From assembly GCA_947503835.1 (NCBI GenBank), contig CANNFM010000003.1:186001-250000 (forward strand): a stretch of DNA of 64,000 nucleotides, written 5' to 3'. The translations under genes were made by a program, and so were the position numbers. Numbering within the stretch: the first letter of the stretch is position 1; every line of letters starts with the position of its first letter. Of this stretch, positions 35,859 through 44,233 are shown piece after piece. The DNA is from an uncultured Aquimarina sp. (GTDB lineage: Bacteria; Bacteroidota; Bacteroidia; Flavobacteriales; Flavobacteriaceae). The notes below the pieces were generated by a model. The model worked only from the letters and a program-made list of their open reading frames with translations. It had not been told where the DNA came from and did no database searches.

Positions 35859-38722
35859 TTAATCATTTGTGTTGATAGTCTTTTCTGTATATTTCAATTG
35901 TTTTAAATAGTTAAGTGTTAAATAATAAGATTGAAACTCGTTGAATCTTGGTTTATCATTAAATATGCGATTCATACTCATATGAACAATATCGGAAATA
36001 TATTGCTTTTTTTTATAAGTTCTTTTTTGAAGATTTAAAGTAATTTCAGATTTAAGAGAGGGGATTTCTAGAAATCGATGATACTGTTTTTTATTTATTT
36101 TAAGCAATATGTTTTTACTACGTTTATTGAAAAATTTTCGTAACACTTTATCTAAAGGAAACTCTTTGGATAATGTAGCAATACTTTGCTCACATTGTGA
36201 TATCATTTCATCTAATGTTAGATCAAAAAAATCGAAGTAATATTTTATTTTAAAAATTGCTTGCAAGAATATAGACTCTTGATCTAAGGTATCGTATTTA
36301 ATAATTTGATTAAAAGTATCTAAGCTATCCAAATGGAATATTTTTTCTGATAGCATCATTAATTTTTCTCCACCATATCGCCCTAATTCTTGATTGTATG
36401 GTTTTATAAGATAGTCTAAAACCAAATGGTTTCGTTTTAAATCTTCTATTTTTTCTAATAGTATAGATTTTGCTTCTATAGATTGTGTTTTAAAACGAAC
36501 TCTAAGATGATTTTTAGGGTAATTATACCGTACAAAAAAGAAGAGTTCTATTGTACTGGGCAGAAATTCCATAATGGTATTTATTATTTCATTTTCACCA
36601 TACGTATTACAGTATAATTCTATGTATAACCATTCTGAAAGAACTGGTGTATTTTGATGTTCTTTGTTAACGTTAATTGTTATATTTGATAGGGGTTGAG
36701 GAGGCTCAAAATCAACATTCTTTATACTACTATACAATTCATGAGCAAAATGTTCTGTACCTTGCTTTATTCGAGGGATAAACGAACTATATAGCGATTC
36801 TGAAATATAAAGTGAATTTAGTTTCTGTAATTTTTTATGAAGTATCAAAAAGGTTTCTTCATTTTCAAGATCCAAGGTTATGGTACCTTTTTTATCAGGG
36901 ATACAAATTTTATTTGGAAAAGAATACAAATCCATCAATTTAGATACATAGACTTTAAAATCTTCTAGATTCAAATTGTTATTCACTAATAAGAGTTGTG
37001 CTGGGCGTAAAAGTATATCATCTTTAAGATAAATTCTAGGGATATATGGCACACCAATACTAGCATAAGAATTCATATCAAAATTAACAGGAATTAATTC
37101 TTTGTTTTGATACTGTAAATCGCATAAAAAGTGATAAGCGTTAGATTCGCTTAGCTTGTGATTTATTGCAGAGGTAAGCCTAGGGATTATTTCTTTTTGT
37201 AGCTTTTCTGATACTAATATAAATCGAGATCCATTAAATTTCACAAACAAATCTTCAAAAAAAACAGGAATTGAATTTTTATCAAAAGTTGTGTTTAGAG
37301 ATATTACATGTCTATAGTATCTTTTTTCTGAAAAAACATTCAAAGCTCTAGGTTGCATAATCATATTAATTTCTGCTACTATTTGCTCATTATATACTTG
37401 CTCTTCGTAGGTCGCAATTTCTTTACAAAGTGCTTCAGTGGCATTAGTAAAACGACCCAGTATATTTATGGCAGAACTTCCTCCAACCGACTTAAAATAT
37501 GTGATTTCCTTCCCTGTTTCTTTACATGTTAACAACTCATACATTGCCCCAAAAGTTGGGCTTAACTTCTTAAATAAATGATTTACCTTAACATCAGGCA
37601 TACCCATGTAAATAGATTGGTTGTTAGATGTAATTATTTTTTTAAAAATAGCATTAGGCAAGGCACTAGATACGCTTTTGTCTTTAGAATTGTATTGTAG
37701 ACCGCATTTGGGGTTAAAAACTTTACTAAGAGGTACAAAATCATCATTGAAATGGTGATAAAACTTGTTTCCAAATTCTGATAATCTTTTACTAATAGGT
37801 GTGTTTTTATGATTAAAAGCTAATGTGAAATTAGTATAATCCCTTATTTTTTCTTTAATATTGTTTTGAATACTTCCTTCCATTTGATCATACCCAGTAA
37901 CCATATATAGGTTTTTGTGCGTGTTTTCTTTGCCTAATTTATCTTGTTCTTCCGTTAAACGATTCACAAGAGAATTCGTTAATTTTTTAGAAGTAATAGC
38001 ATGAATCTTTTCTTTTACAAGTTGGGATTCTAAAGTATCGATGGTTGATAATCTGGAAGTATTTCGAGGAGGGAACAAGCACGAATTGATGATAAGTCCT
38101 GCATCAATAATTGTAGTTAAATAGTTGTTTATTTCATGTGCTTCAAAACCATCATTCGCCAATAGATTTGTAATTTCCGGAATTTTAGCTCCTTTTTTAA
38201 ATTGATTAATAACCCATTCGGTATTCTCATCAAAATCTAACTCTGCATATTCCGTTTTAAAACCACCATCAGAAGTAACATTAGTTTTATAATAGCTCAG
38301 TTTATTTTGTGATAAAAAATGGATGGTAGGATTGGTGTAATACAAATACTTCATCCAATCGGTTTGTAACGCTTTTAATAATTCTTTTGTAAAAGCAGAG
38401 TTATCTGCAGTTATGGTTATAAAAGCAGTATTAGATTTATATATTTTATTTGTTATACCCCATTGTAAAGTGCCTACCTTGCTAAAAGTCCCAAAAGGAA
38501 CAGCATTAAAATGGGCGCGTTTGAAGTAGTTTTCTAAAGATGTTTTTACTTTTTTTTTTTTTTTTTTTTTAAATCGTTATATAAATCTCTAGATGCAATT
38601 AATATGGATAGTTGAAAAAGTGTATTTTTTTCAAAAAAAGAAATAATATCATCTTTATGAGTCTCAAAAGATTCAATTGAAAAAGAGGCCGTTCTAGAAA
38701 CAGTTGTATTAAAAAATTTCAT
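35859..38722 (-). pseudogene. lanB: Full-length class I lantibiotic dehydratase, frame broken at a poly-A tract
   Basis: The reading frame starts at ATG 38722 (MKFFNTTVSRTASFSIESFE...) 3 nt after lanC. It runs 51 codons into A21 (38570-38550) and then stops at TAA 38548-38546. In the next frame the protein continues from VKTSLENYFKRAHFNAVPFGTFSKVG to the stop at 35859. The AVPFGTFSKV segment matches the CTPFGLF-type motif of LanB glutamylation domains. The C-terminal part (WLYIELYCNTYGENEI...FFFVRYNYPKNHLRVRF, about residues 545-620 of the downstream ORF) is the SpaB_C/thiopeptide-type elimination domain. The rejoined protein would be about 954 aa, normal for a full LanB that dehydrates Ser/Thr using glutamyl-tRNA. 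A tract of 19 or 22 A would restore the frame. The ORF from ATG 38354 alone would lack about 120 N-terminal residues. Confidence 0.82.
38550..38570. repeat. Homopolymer tract of 21 T (A21 in the coding strand)
   Basis: Uninterrupted run inside lanB, encoding a poly-Lys linker between LYNDL and VKTSLENYF. As read it shifts the frame by one. It is the longest homopolymer I noticed in the window. Confidence 0.95.
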
Positions 38723-38725
38723 TGT

Positions 38726-39883
38726 TTAATATAAATTCAAACACCTTAACCAATCATTTTTTATTTTACCATCTAAGGTTAATAGAGCAAGTCCTAGTCC
38801 TGAAGCTCCTATGATTATATTAGAATGATCTATTAAATTAGAGGCTTTAAATGCTTTAAAAGTTGTAAAATTGCATGTTTGTTTTTGTAATTCCTTATAC
38901 CATCTTTTTTGAGTTTCTTCCGTGTTTAAAGTGTATGTGTGTTGCGCTATATTATATTGCATAACTAAACCCACGCTTCCATGACATAAACTAAAATCTA
39001 AAACATTTGAAACTTTTAAAGAGATTTTTTCTGTAGAAGTAATCAATTCTATGGCTTCTTGTTTTATAGTGTTGTCGTTTAATAGTGTACCGGCATTAAG
39101 TAAAGCCAGACCAATACCTAAATCTCCTTGACACCAACCTAATCTAGATATGCCCATATAGTCTTTATTATCAATATAACTTGGGAAATATTGTTGAGAT
39201 ATAGCATTAAACGATTTTTTAGATCTTAAAAACGTAATTAATTTAGTAAGTGCTTGTTCTATGTCTTGTTTTAAAGATATAATATATTGGTTTAAGTAGC
39301 ACAAGTAGTTTATTAAACTACTTATACCATGCGCCAACCCAAAATAAATAATTTCTTTTTTTGGGTCTTCAGCTTTAGATATGATAACATTGTTAAAGTC
39401 GTGAATAAGTTTATGCAATAGGTCTTTAGAAAAAATAGTTAAAACTTTTATTGCATCTTCATTATTGGGATTAACTCTTAATTGTTCAATAAAGTACATA
39501 GCTATACCAGTGGCACCATGAAGAAAATCGTAATCATTTTTATTTGAAAAAGAAAGTAAAGCGTCCTCTAATACTGTATCGAGAGTTTTAAAATAGTAGT
39601 CGCTAATAGCAATTGTATTCTTTTTTAAATTAAGGAGCATCCATCCATAACCAGCTAAACCAGAACAAAAAGTTGTTAAAGGTATCTTTTCCGAAATTGA
39701 CCAATCAATGCGTTCTACAACTTTAAGTAAACGCGTAGCGTACTTTTCGTTTTTATAAACTTCAAATAGATTAGAATAAAATAGAGCAATACCAGAAAGT
39801 CCACTTAATAGCCCTATGTCGTTTTCATTTTTAACAGAATTCCAAACGTGGTTTTCTATGTTTAAAATTTCGGATGTTTCCAA
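38726..39883 (-). CDS. lanC: LanC-type lanthionine cyclase
   Basis: 385 aa. Repeated GLSGIALFY, GLAGYGWML, GATGIAMYF, GLAHGISSL, GDLGIGLAL, GSVGLVMQY and GASGLGLAL motifs mark the seven-repeat alpha/alpha toroid. Zinc ligands are present: Cys251 (GWCQGD) and Cys300-His301 (LCHGS), with catalytic-type His185 in GLAHG. It adds Cys thiols to dehydrated residues of the precursor. It sits upstream of lanB (3-nt gap) and downstream of the precursor gene, separated from the latter by a long hairpin. Confidence 0.93.
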   Translation of the reverse strand: METSEILNIENHVWNSVKNENDIGLLSGLSGIALFYSNLFEVYKNEKYATRLLKVVERIDWSISEKIPLTTFCSGLAGYGWMLLNLKKNTIAISDYYFKTLDTVLEDALLSFSNKNDYDFLHGATGIAMYFIEQLRVNPNNEDAIKVLTIFSKDLLHKLIHDFNNVIISKAEDPKKEIIYFGLAHGISSLINYLCYLNQYIISLKQDIEQALTKLITFLRSKKSFNAISQQYFPSYIDNKDYMGISRLGWCQGDLGIGLALLNAGTLLNDNTIKQEAIELITSTEKISLKVSNVLDFSLCHGSVGLVMQYNIAQHTYTLNTEETQKRWYKELQKQTCNFTTFKAFKASNLIDHSNIIIGASGLGLALLTLDGKIKNDWLRCLNLY

Positions 39884-40072
39884 TAATTTAATTTCTATAA
39901 ATTGTTATTTAAATTGTTTTTAGCGTATAATCTACTAAACAATGCAGCCAATTTGTGGTATATTACCATGCGTTGCAAATAACGCCTCATCTAGTTAAGT
40001 TTTCTACTCATTTGTAGTTAAAAACAAAAAGTCAGAATAAGTTCCATTGTAAAGAGGGTTTTTAACAAATAA

Positions 40073-40110
40073 TTTAGGTATAAATCTTAATTATAAGATT
40101 TATACCTAAA
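40073..40110 (-). terminator. Long hairpin between lanA and lanC
   Basis: TTTAGGTATAAATCTTA (40073-40089) and TAAGATTTATACCTAAA (40094-40110) form a perfect 17-bp stem with a 4-nt loop, 21 nt after the precursor stop. The following minus-strand sequence (TTATTTG) is a weak U-tract, so it probably acts as a partial terminator or mRNA stabiliser that keeps precursor expression above that of the enzymes. Confidence 0.75.
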
Positions 40111-40131
40111 GGAAATTAGCCTACAATTCAC

Positions 40132-40314
40132 TTATTGCTCGTTGCTTGAGCAGGGACCTCCTGGATTTTGAGGAATGTGTGTTAATCCAAGCGGACATGC
40201 TTCATTTGCAAATACGGTAAATAGATTTACTGTAAGATAACCGCCGTCAATACTAGCTTTATCTTCAGGAGATAAGGCTTTAATCTTCAAATTCTTTAAT
40301 TCCAATTTTTTCAT
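40132..40314 (-). CDS. lanA: Class I lanthipeptide precursor with GG leader
   Basis: 60 aa. Leader MKKLELKNLKIKALSPEDK-ASIDGG (25 residues) fits the Bacteroidota class I pattern KKLxLxxLKxxxLSxEDxxxIxGG, with cleavage expected after Gly25. The 35-residue core starts YLTVNLFTVFANEACPLGL and has two Cys (core 15 and 30), Thr at 3, 8 and 20, and Ser at 31-32. At most two (methyl)lanthionine rings can form; Thr8-Cys15 and Thr20-Cys30 are the simplest pairing, leaving Thr3 and the C-terminal Ser pair as possible dehydro residues. First gene of lanA-lanC-lanB. Confidence 0.88.
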   Translation of the reverse strand: MKKLELKNLKIKALSPEDKASIDGGYLTVNLFTVFANEACPLGLTHIPQNPGGPCSSNEQ

Positions 40315-40468
40315 TTTACTTATTTTAATTTTTCTTACTCTGTTTTATAGGATTTTCAGATGCCTCCTTAACTTTAATCTAGAATGTTATATCCTATTAT
40401 TTTCCACAAGTATTTAAATCAAAAATATTTTGCTGTAACTAAGGAAAATTGACAACAAATTTTTAAAG

Positions 40469-40484
40469 TCTAACCATGGTTAGA
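40469..40484. promoter_or_regulatory. Perfect 16-bp palindrome upstream of lanA
   Basis: TCTAACCATGGTTAGA is its own reverse complement. It lies about 40 bp upstream of the putative -7 element of lanA, where an activator or repressor of the cluster could bind. Confidence 0.55.
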
Positions 40485-40638
40485 ACCTGTTACAAAACCT
40501 CTTGCTTTGATAAAATTTAAATTATTTGATTTTTACCCTGTAAATTTATTTGAGATATAATTTTTAAACTATTGATTTCACAGCTTTCAATAGGCTGTTT
40601 TCTTAATTGCACAATATTATATAATATAATTTTTAGAA

Positions 40639-40674
40639 AGTTCTGGATCTTTAACTTGTTAAAGATCCAGAACT
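40639..40674 (-). terminator. Terminator after the AraC-type gene
   Basis: AGTTCTGGATCTTTAAC (40639-40655) and GTTAAAGATCCAGAACT (40658-40674) form a perfect 17-bp stem. TTTCTAAAAATT follows on the minus strand. Confidence 0.75.
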
Positions 40675-40677
40675 CAT

Positions 40678-41194
40678 TTAAATGCTTTTTTTTGAATTGA
40701 TGAGGAGTTTTAGAAGTGTTTTTTTAATATAGTATAAATTAGATTTATAGTTACATTCTAAAGCAATAGTATAATTATTATATGAAATATTGGTAAGTTT
40801 TATTTTAGCTTCCTCTATGCGTAATTGGTTGATATAGTTGTTAAAATTCTTATTCACCAATTGAGATAAGTAACCACTGCTAATATCAAAAAGTTCAGCA
40901 ACTTTTTTTAGGTTTAGCTCTTTATCTAGATACACTTTTCGGGATTTAATATGCTCATCAGTTTTGTTAAATAATGTATTAGGGTTTGAAGGTATGTTTA
41001 AGTTTATTTTTTTCCTTAAAGGAGCTTTGTTTACACTCAAATAAGAAACGCAATAAATCCATAAAGTAACAGTGACAAAAAATGGATAGGTTATATAAGA
41101 ACTACTAGGGTTATATATTAAAATTACAATTATAGATAGCATACCTATACTACAAATTAATAAACCAGAGAAAATATTTTTTATATAAAAATTG
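40678..41194 (-). pseudogene. AraC-type HTH regulator, 5'-truncated
   Basis: The C-terminal half is an AraC-type HTH (KVYLDKELNLKKVAELFDISSGYLSQLVNKNFNNYINQLRIEEAKIKL...). Ahead of it are membrane segments. The frame stays open and hydrophobic upstream of the first ATG (41142), reading TQLNFYIKNIFSGLLICSIG, to a TAA at about 41195, close to the island junction. Intact relatives have a multi-TM N-terminal domain, so roughly the first half is missing. The second AraC helix-turn-helix is also degenerate (YNNYTIALECNYKSNLYYIKKTLLKLL). Probably a remnant of the cluster's regulator. Confidence 0.65.
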
Positions 41195-41310
41195 AGTTGT
41201 GTGTATTAAAAGGACAATCAGAAAAAGGGAAAAAAGTAAGTAAAACCCTTTTTTTTGAAAGTTTGTTACCAAAAAAGAATTTACATAGCAATATGAAAAA
41301 GGAGCAACCA

Positions 41311-41409
41311 ACCATTGCCGATCTTGAAGGAGTAGAGAATATCAATGGAGATCATATTTCTGAAGCAATCCAATATCGTAGTTTGGATAGAGATGGGTGG
41401 TTAGGATAA
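41311..41409 (+). repeat. yifB 3' end, copy B (right flank of island)
   Basis: Encodes TIADLEGVENINGDHISEAI and on to QYRSLDRDGWLG plus TAA, the last 32 codons of a second yifB allele. Sequence before 41311 has no yifB homology. It differs from copy A at 20 of 99 bases without gaps. The longer open frame from 41197 is not a real gene. Confidence 0.85.
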
Positions 41410-41530
41410 AATACTGTGTCTTGCTTCATAATACGAACTTAGAATTTATAAACTATTTTCTGTTCTTATTAACAATTGAACCACCATACCTCAGAAAATC
41501 GATATTTTTAAGAATATTCAATACGTATTT

Positions 41531-42751
41531 ATGAAAAAATGGATGGCTAATATTGGTCCGGGTACCTTGGTTACGGCCGCATTTATTGGTCCAGGAACTG
41601 TAACAGTATGTACTTTAGCAGGAGTTAAATTTGGGTACACATTACTGTGGGCATTAGTGCTTTCGATTATAGCATGCGTGGTTTTACAAGAAATGGCTGC
41701 CAGATTGGGTATTGTAACACAAAACGGACTAAGCGAGGTCTTAAAATCCCAGTTTGATAATAAGATTGTAAAATGGATACTCATTGGGATTATTATATCT
41801 GCAATTTTTATAGGTAATGCAGCCTATGAAGCTGGAAATATTAGCGGGGGAGTATTGGGTTTGTCAACTATCTTGGGAAATCCAACCATTAACATAGGGG
41901 GGTATGCATTTAATTACGCAAGCTTTGCCATTGGAGTATTGGCTTTTATTCTTTTGTATATAGGAAATTATAAAATATTAGAACGTAGTTTAATTGTATT
42001 GGTCTTAGGTATGAGTCTTACTTTTGTGATTACTGCGATTGTTACTAAACCTGATCTTTCTTTAATTTTTAAAGGATTTGTGCCAGATTTCTCTTCAGAA
42101 AAACTAGTAACCATTATTGGTTTAATAGGCACCACTGTGGTGCCATATAACTTGTTTTTACATGCTTCTTTGGTCAAAGAAAAGTGGAAAACCCCATCAG
42201 ACTTACCTCTGGCAAGAAAGGATACAATTGTTGCTATTATAGTTGGTGGTGTTATGTCTATGGCAATTATTATTGCCGGAGCTGCAATACAAAATACCGA
42301 AGTACAGAATGCAGCTGATCTTGCAAAAAGCCTGGAGCCGGTTTTTGGTACGGCAGCAAAATATGTACTTTCTTTGGGGCTTTTTGCAGCGGGAGTTACT
42401 TCAGCAATTACTGCACCATTAGCTGCCGCTTATGTAGTTAAAGGGTGTTTGGGTTGGAAAGGTGGGCTAAAAAGTAAAAAGTTTAGATCCGTTTGGATGT
42501 TTATTCTCTTTTTGGGAGTACTATTTTCTTCATTAGGAATAAAATCTATAGAAATTATACAATTCGCTCAATTTGCCAACGGGCTTTTATTACCTATAAT
42601 TGCAGGGTTTCTTTTATGGGTAATGAATAGAAAAGTACTTTTAGGAAAATATAGTAATAATTGGAAACAAAATGTTGCTGGAATTTTGATTCTAATCATA
42701 ACAATTTTTCTTGGTTTCAGAAGTATCTGGAAAGTTATAGCTAGCTTGTAG
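41531..42751 (+). CDS. Nramp-family transporter lacking the metal-binding motifs
   Basis: 406 aa with about 11 membrane helices in the Nramp (LeuT-fold) arrangement. The TM1 motif that is DPGN in metal-transporting Nramps reads GPGT here (residues 20-23), and the TM6 MPHN motif reads VPYN (204-207). The metal-ligand Asp, Asn and Met are therefore all absent. The gene is 19 nt upstream of pxpA. In Bacillus subtilis an Nramp-like gene, ycsG, sits in the equivalent ycsF-kipIA operon. A role in 5-oxoproline or related substrate uptake is inferred; manganese/iron transport is unlikely. Confidence 0.85.
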   Translation: MKKWMANIGPGTLVTAAFIGPGTVTVCTLAGVKFGYTLLWALVLSIIACVVLQEMAARLGIVTQNGLSEVLKSQFDNKIVKWILIGIIISAIFIGNAAYEAGNISGGVLGLSTILGNPTINIGGYAFNYASFAIGVLAFILLYIGNYKILERSLIVLVLGMSLTFVITAIVTKPDLSLIFKGFVPDFSSEKLVTIIGLIGTTVVPYNLFLHASLVKEKWKTPSDLPLARKDTIVAIIVGGVMSMAIIIAGAAIQNTEVQNAADLAKSLEPVFGTAAKYVLSLGLFAAGVTSAITAPLAAAYVVKGCLGWKGGLKSKKFRSVWMFILFLGVLFSSLGIKSIEIIQFAQFANGLLLPIIAGFLLWVMNRKVLLGKYSNNWKQNVAGILILIITIFLGFRSIWKVIASL

Positions 42752-42769
42752 TATGTTTTATATAAGAAT

Positions 42770-43498
42770 ATGAAAAGAATAATTCTTAATGCCGATGTAG
42801 GTGAAGAATCTGGTTTTGATGAAAAAATCATGCCTTATGTATCTTGGTGTAATATTTCATGTGGAGCACATGCAGGTAATGATGAAGTGATTCAAAAAAC
42901 AATAGAATTAGCTGTCCAATATAATGTGAAAATCGGAGCTCATCCTTCGTATCCTGATCCTACTAATTTTGGAAGAATAAGTATGAATATGCCATATGAT
43001 GATTTAGTGCAAACGATTACGAGTCAGATTCTAAAAATGAAGTTGTATACGGAAAAAGCAGGAGCAAAATTGCATCATGTAAAACCACATGGAGCACTTT
43101 ATAATGATGCTTTACAAAATAAAAGGGTAGCTGCTGCAATTATTGATTCGGTAAAAAATGTCGACAGAAGGTTGGGTGTAGTTACGTTAAAAGATTCAGA
43201 GTTATCTCATCTTTGTAGTGAGTTTCTTGATGTAAAGTATGAAGCGTTTGCAGATCGTAATTATAACGATGATTTGACCTTGGTTTCACGCACAGAAAAC
43301 GATGCAGTTATTACAGATCCAGAGCTGGTTTTTAATCATGTATTTAAAATGGTTTCTCAAGGAAAAGTCGAAACCATAAATGGGAGAGAAATACCTGTTT
43401 ATTTTGATACTGTATGTGTACATGGGGATAACCCAAAATCAGTCGAAATTTTAGAATATCTCCATAAAAGATTTTCTGATTTAAATTTTGTTTTTTAA
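42770..43498 (+). CDS. pxpA: 5-oxoprolinase subunit A (LamB/YcsF family)
   Basis: 242 aa. Begins ILNADVGEESGFDEKIMPYVSWCNISCGAHAGND, the hallmark of the family, with KIGAHPSYPDPTNFGR and HHVKPHGALYND further on. With PxpB and PxpC it hydrolyses 5-oxo-L-proline to glutamate using ATP. Confidence 0.94.
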   Translation: MKRIILNADVGEESGFDEKIMPYVSWCNISCGAHAGNDEVIQKTIELAVQYNVKIGAHPSYPDPTNFGRISMNMPYDDLVQTITSQILKMKLYTEKAGAKLHHVKPHGALYNDALQNKRVAAAIIDSVKNVDRRLGVVTLKDSELSHLCSEFLDVKYEAFADRNYNDDLTLVSRTENDAVITDPELVFNHVFKMVSQGKVETINGREIPVYFDTVCVHGDNPKSVEILEYLHKRFSDLNFVF

Positions 43499-43507
43499 AT
43501 AAAATTC

Positions 43508-44233
43508 ATGAAGTTTGAACTACAATACAAGAGGTATTCCGAAAGTGCTATTTTGATAGAATGGCCATCTGAGGTCAATGAAGATATACTAAATGACCTT
43601 CTTTCATATAAAAAATACCTAGAAAAGAATGGTACTAAACTAATTGTTGAGATAGTACCTGCATATAACTCATTATTAATTTGTTATAAGATTACTATAG
43701 AGGATGTTTATAGTGAGATTTCGACCTTAAAATCCAATTATTTTACTGATTTTGAACAGGTAGATACAAAAAAGAGACGCTGGGAAATCCCTGTATGTTA
43801 TGACACAGCATTGGCTCCAGATTTAGAAACGTTTTCCTCAAAGAAATCGCTGACAGTTGATGAAGTAATATCTCTACATTCCACCCCAATATACACAATT
43901 TATTTTATTGGCTTTCTGCCTGGATTTTTATACTTGGGAGGGCTGCATAAAAAATTGCACCTATCAAGAAAAGAAACCCCTTCTTTAAAAGTAAAAAAAG
44001 GATCTGTTGCGATTGGTGGAAATCAAACCGGAATATATCCTTCAGATAGTCCAGGAGGATGGCATGTGATTGGTATGTGTCCTTTGGATTTTTTTGACCC
44101 TACATTAGAAAAACCTTGTGTGTTTGAGCCAGGTGATTTTATAAAGTTCAGACCAATCGATAATCTCGAATATAACGCTATAAGTTCTAAGGTTACTCAA
44201 AATAAATATCAACTTCAACCTGTTGTTTTATGA
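43508..44233 (+). CDS. pxpB: 5-oxoprolinase subunit B (KipI/allophanate-hydrolase-1 family)
   Basis: 241 aa. IPVCYDTALAPDLE, IYTIYFIGFLPGFLYLGGL and SVAIGGNQTGIYPSDSPGGWHVIG are diagnostic of the KipI/PxpB family. It overlaps pxpC by 4 nt, so the two are translationally coupled. Confidence 0.94.
   Translation: MKFELQYKRYSESAILIEWPSEVNEDILNDLLSYKKYLEKNGTKLIVEIVPAYNSLLICYKITIEDVYSEISTLKSNYFTDFEQVDTKKRRWEIPVCYDTALAPDLETFSSKKSLTVDEVISLHSTPIYTIYFIGFLPGFLYLGGLHKKLHLSRKETPSLKVKKGSVAIGGNQTGIYPSDSPGGWHVIGMCPLDFFDPTLEKPCVFEPGDFIKFRPIDNLEYNAISSKVTQNKYQLQPVVL

Larger units (their letters stand above)
40315..40677 (-). other. lanA promoter region
   Basis: 363 bp without a gene. Minus-strand TATTTTTG (40427-40420) fits the TAnnTTTG -7 element and gives a 5' UTR of about 100 nt before lanA. 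A perfect 16-bp palindrome is at 40469-40484, and a 17-bp hairpin at 40639-40674 ends the upstream regulator gene. Confidence 0.55.
35639..41310. other. Island carrying lanthipeptide genes, bounded by yifB 3'-end copies
   Basis: All genes inside are on the minus strand: lanA, lanC, lanB and a truncated AraC-type regulator. The interval is noticeably more AT-rich than the yifB and Nramp neighbours. No integrase, transposase or tRNA is present, and the flanking copies differ at 20 of 99 positions, so a target-site duplication by an integrase is unlikely. Replacement or insertion by homologous recombination with a chromosome carrying a diverged yifB fits better. Confidence 0.65.

Noticed and set aside
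39895..39990. 31-codon minus-strand ORF just before lanC (MRRYLQRMVIYHKLAALFS...)
   Set aside because: No leader motif, no Cys, and no support beyond being open. It could be a relic of a longer gene but cannot be called.
40355..40367. Strong GGAGG Shine-Dalgarno-like sequence in the lanA leader
   Set aside because: No start codon follows at a usable distance, and Bacteroidota rarely depend on Shine-Dalgarno pairing.
41197..41409. 70-codon open frame ending in a YifB-like tail
   Set aside because: Only the last 32 codons resemble a protein, and they are the end of yifB. The first part has no protein character, so it is a gene remnant.
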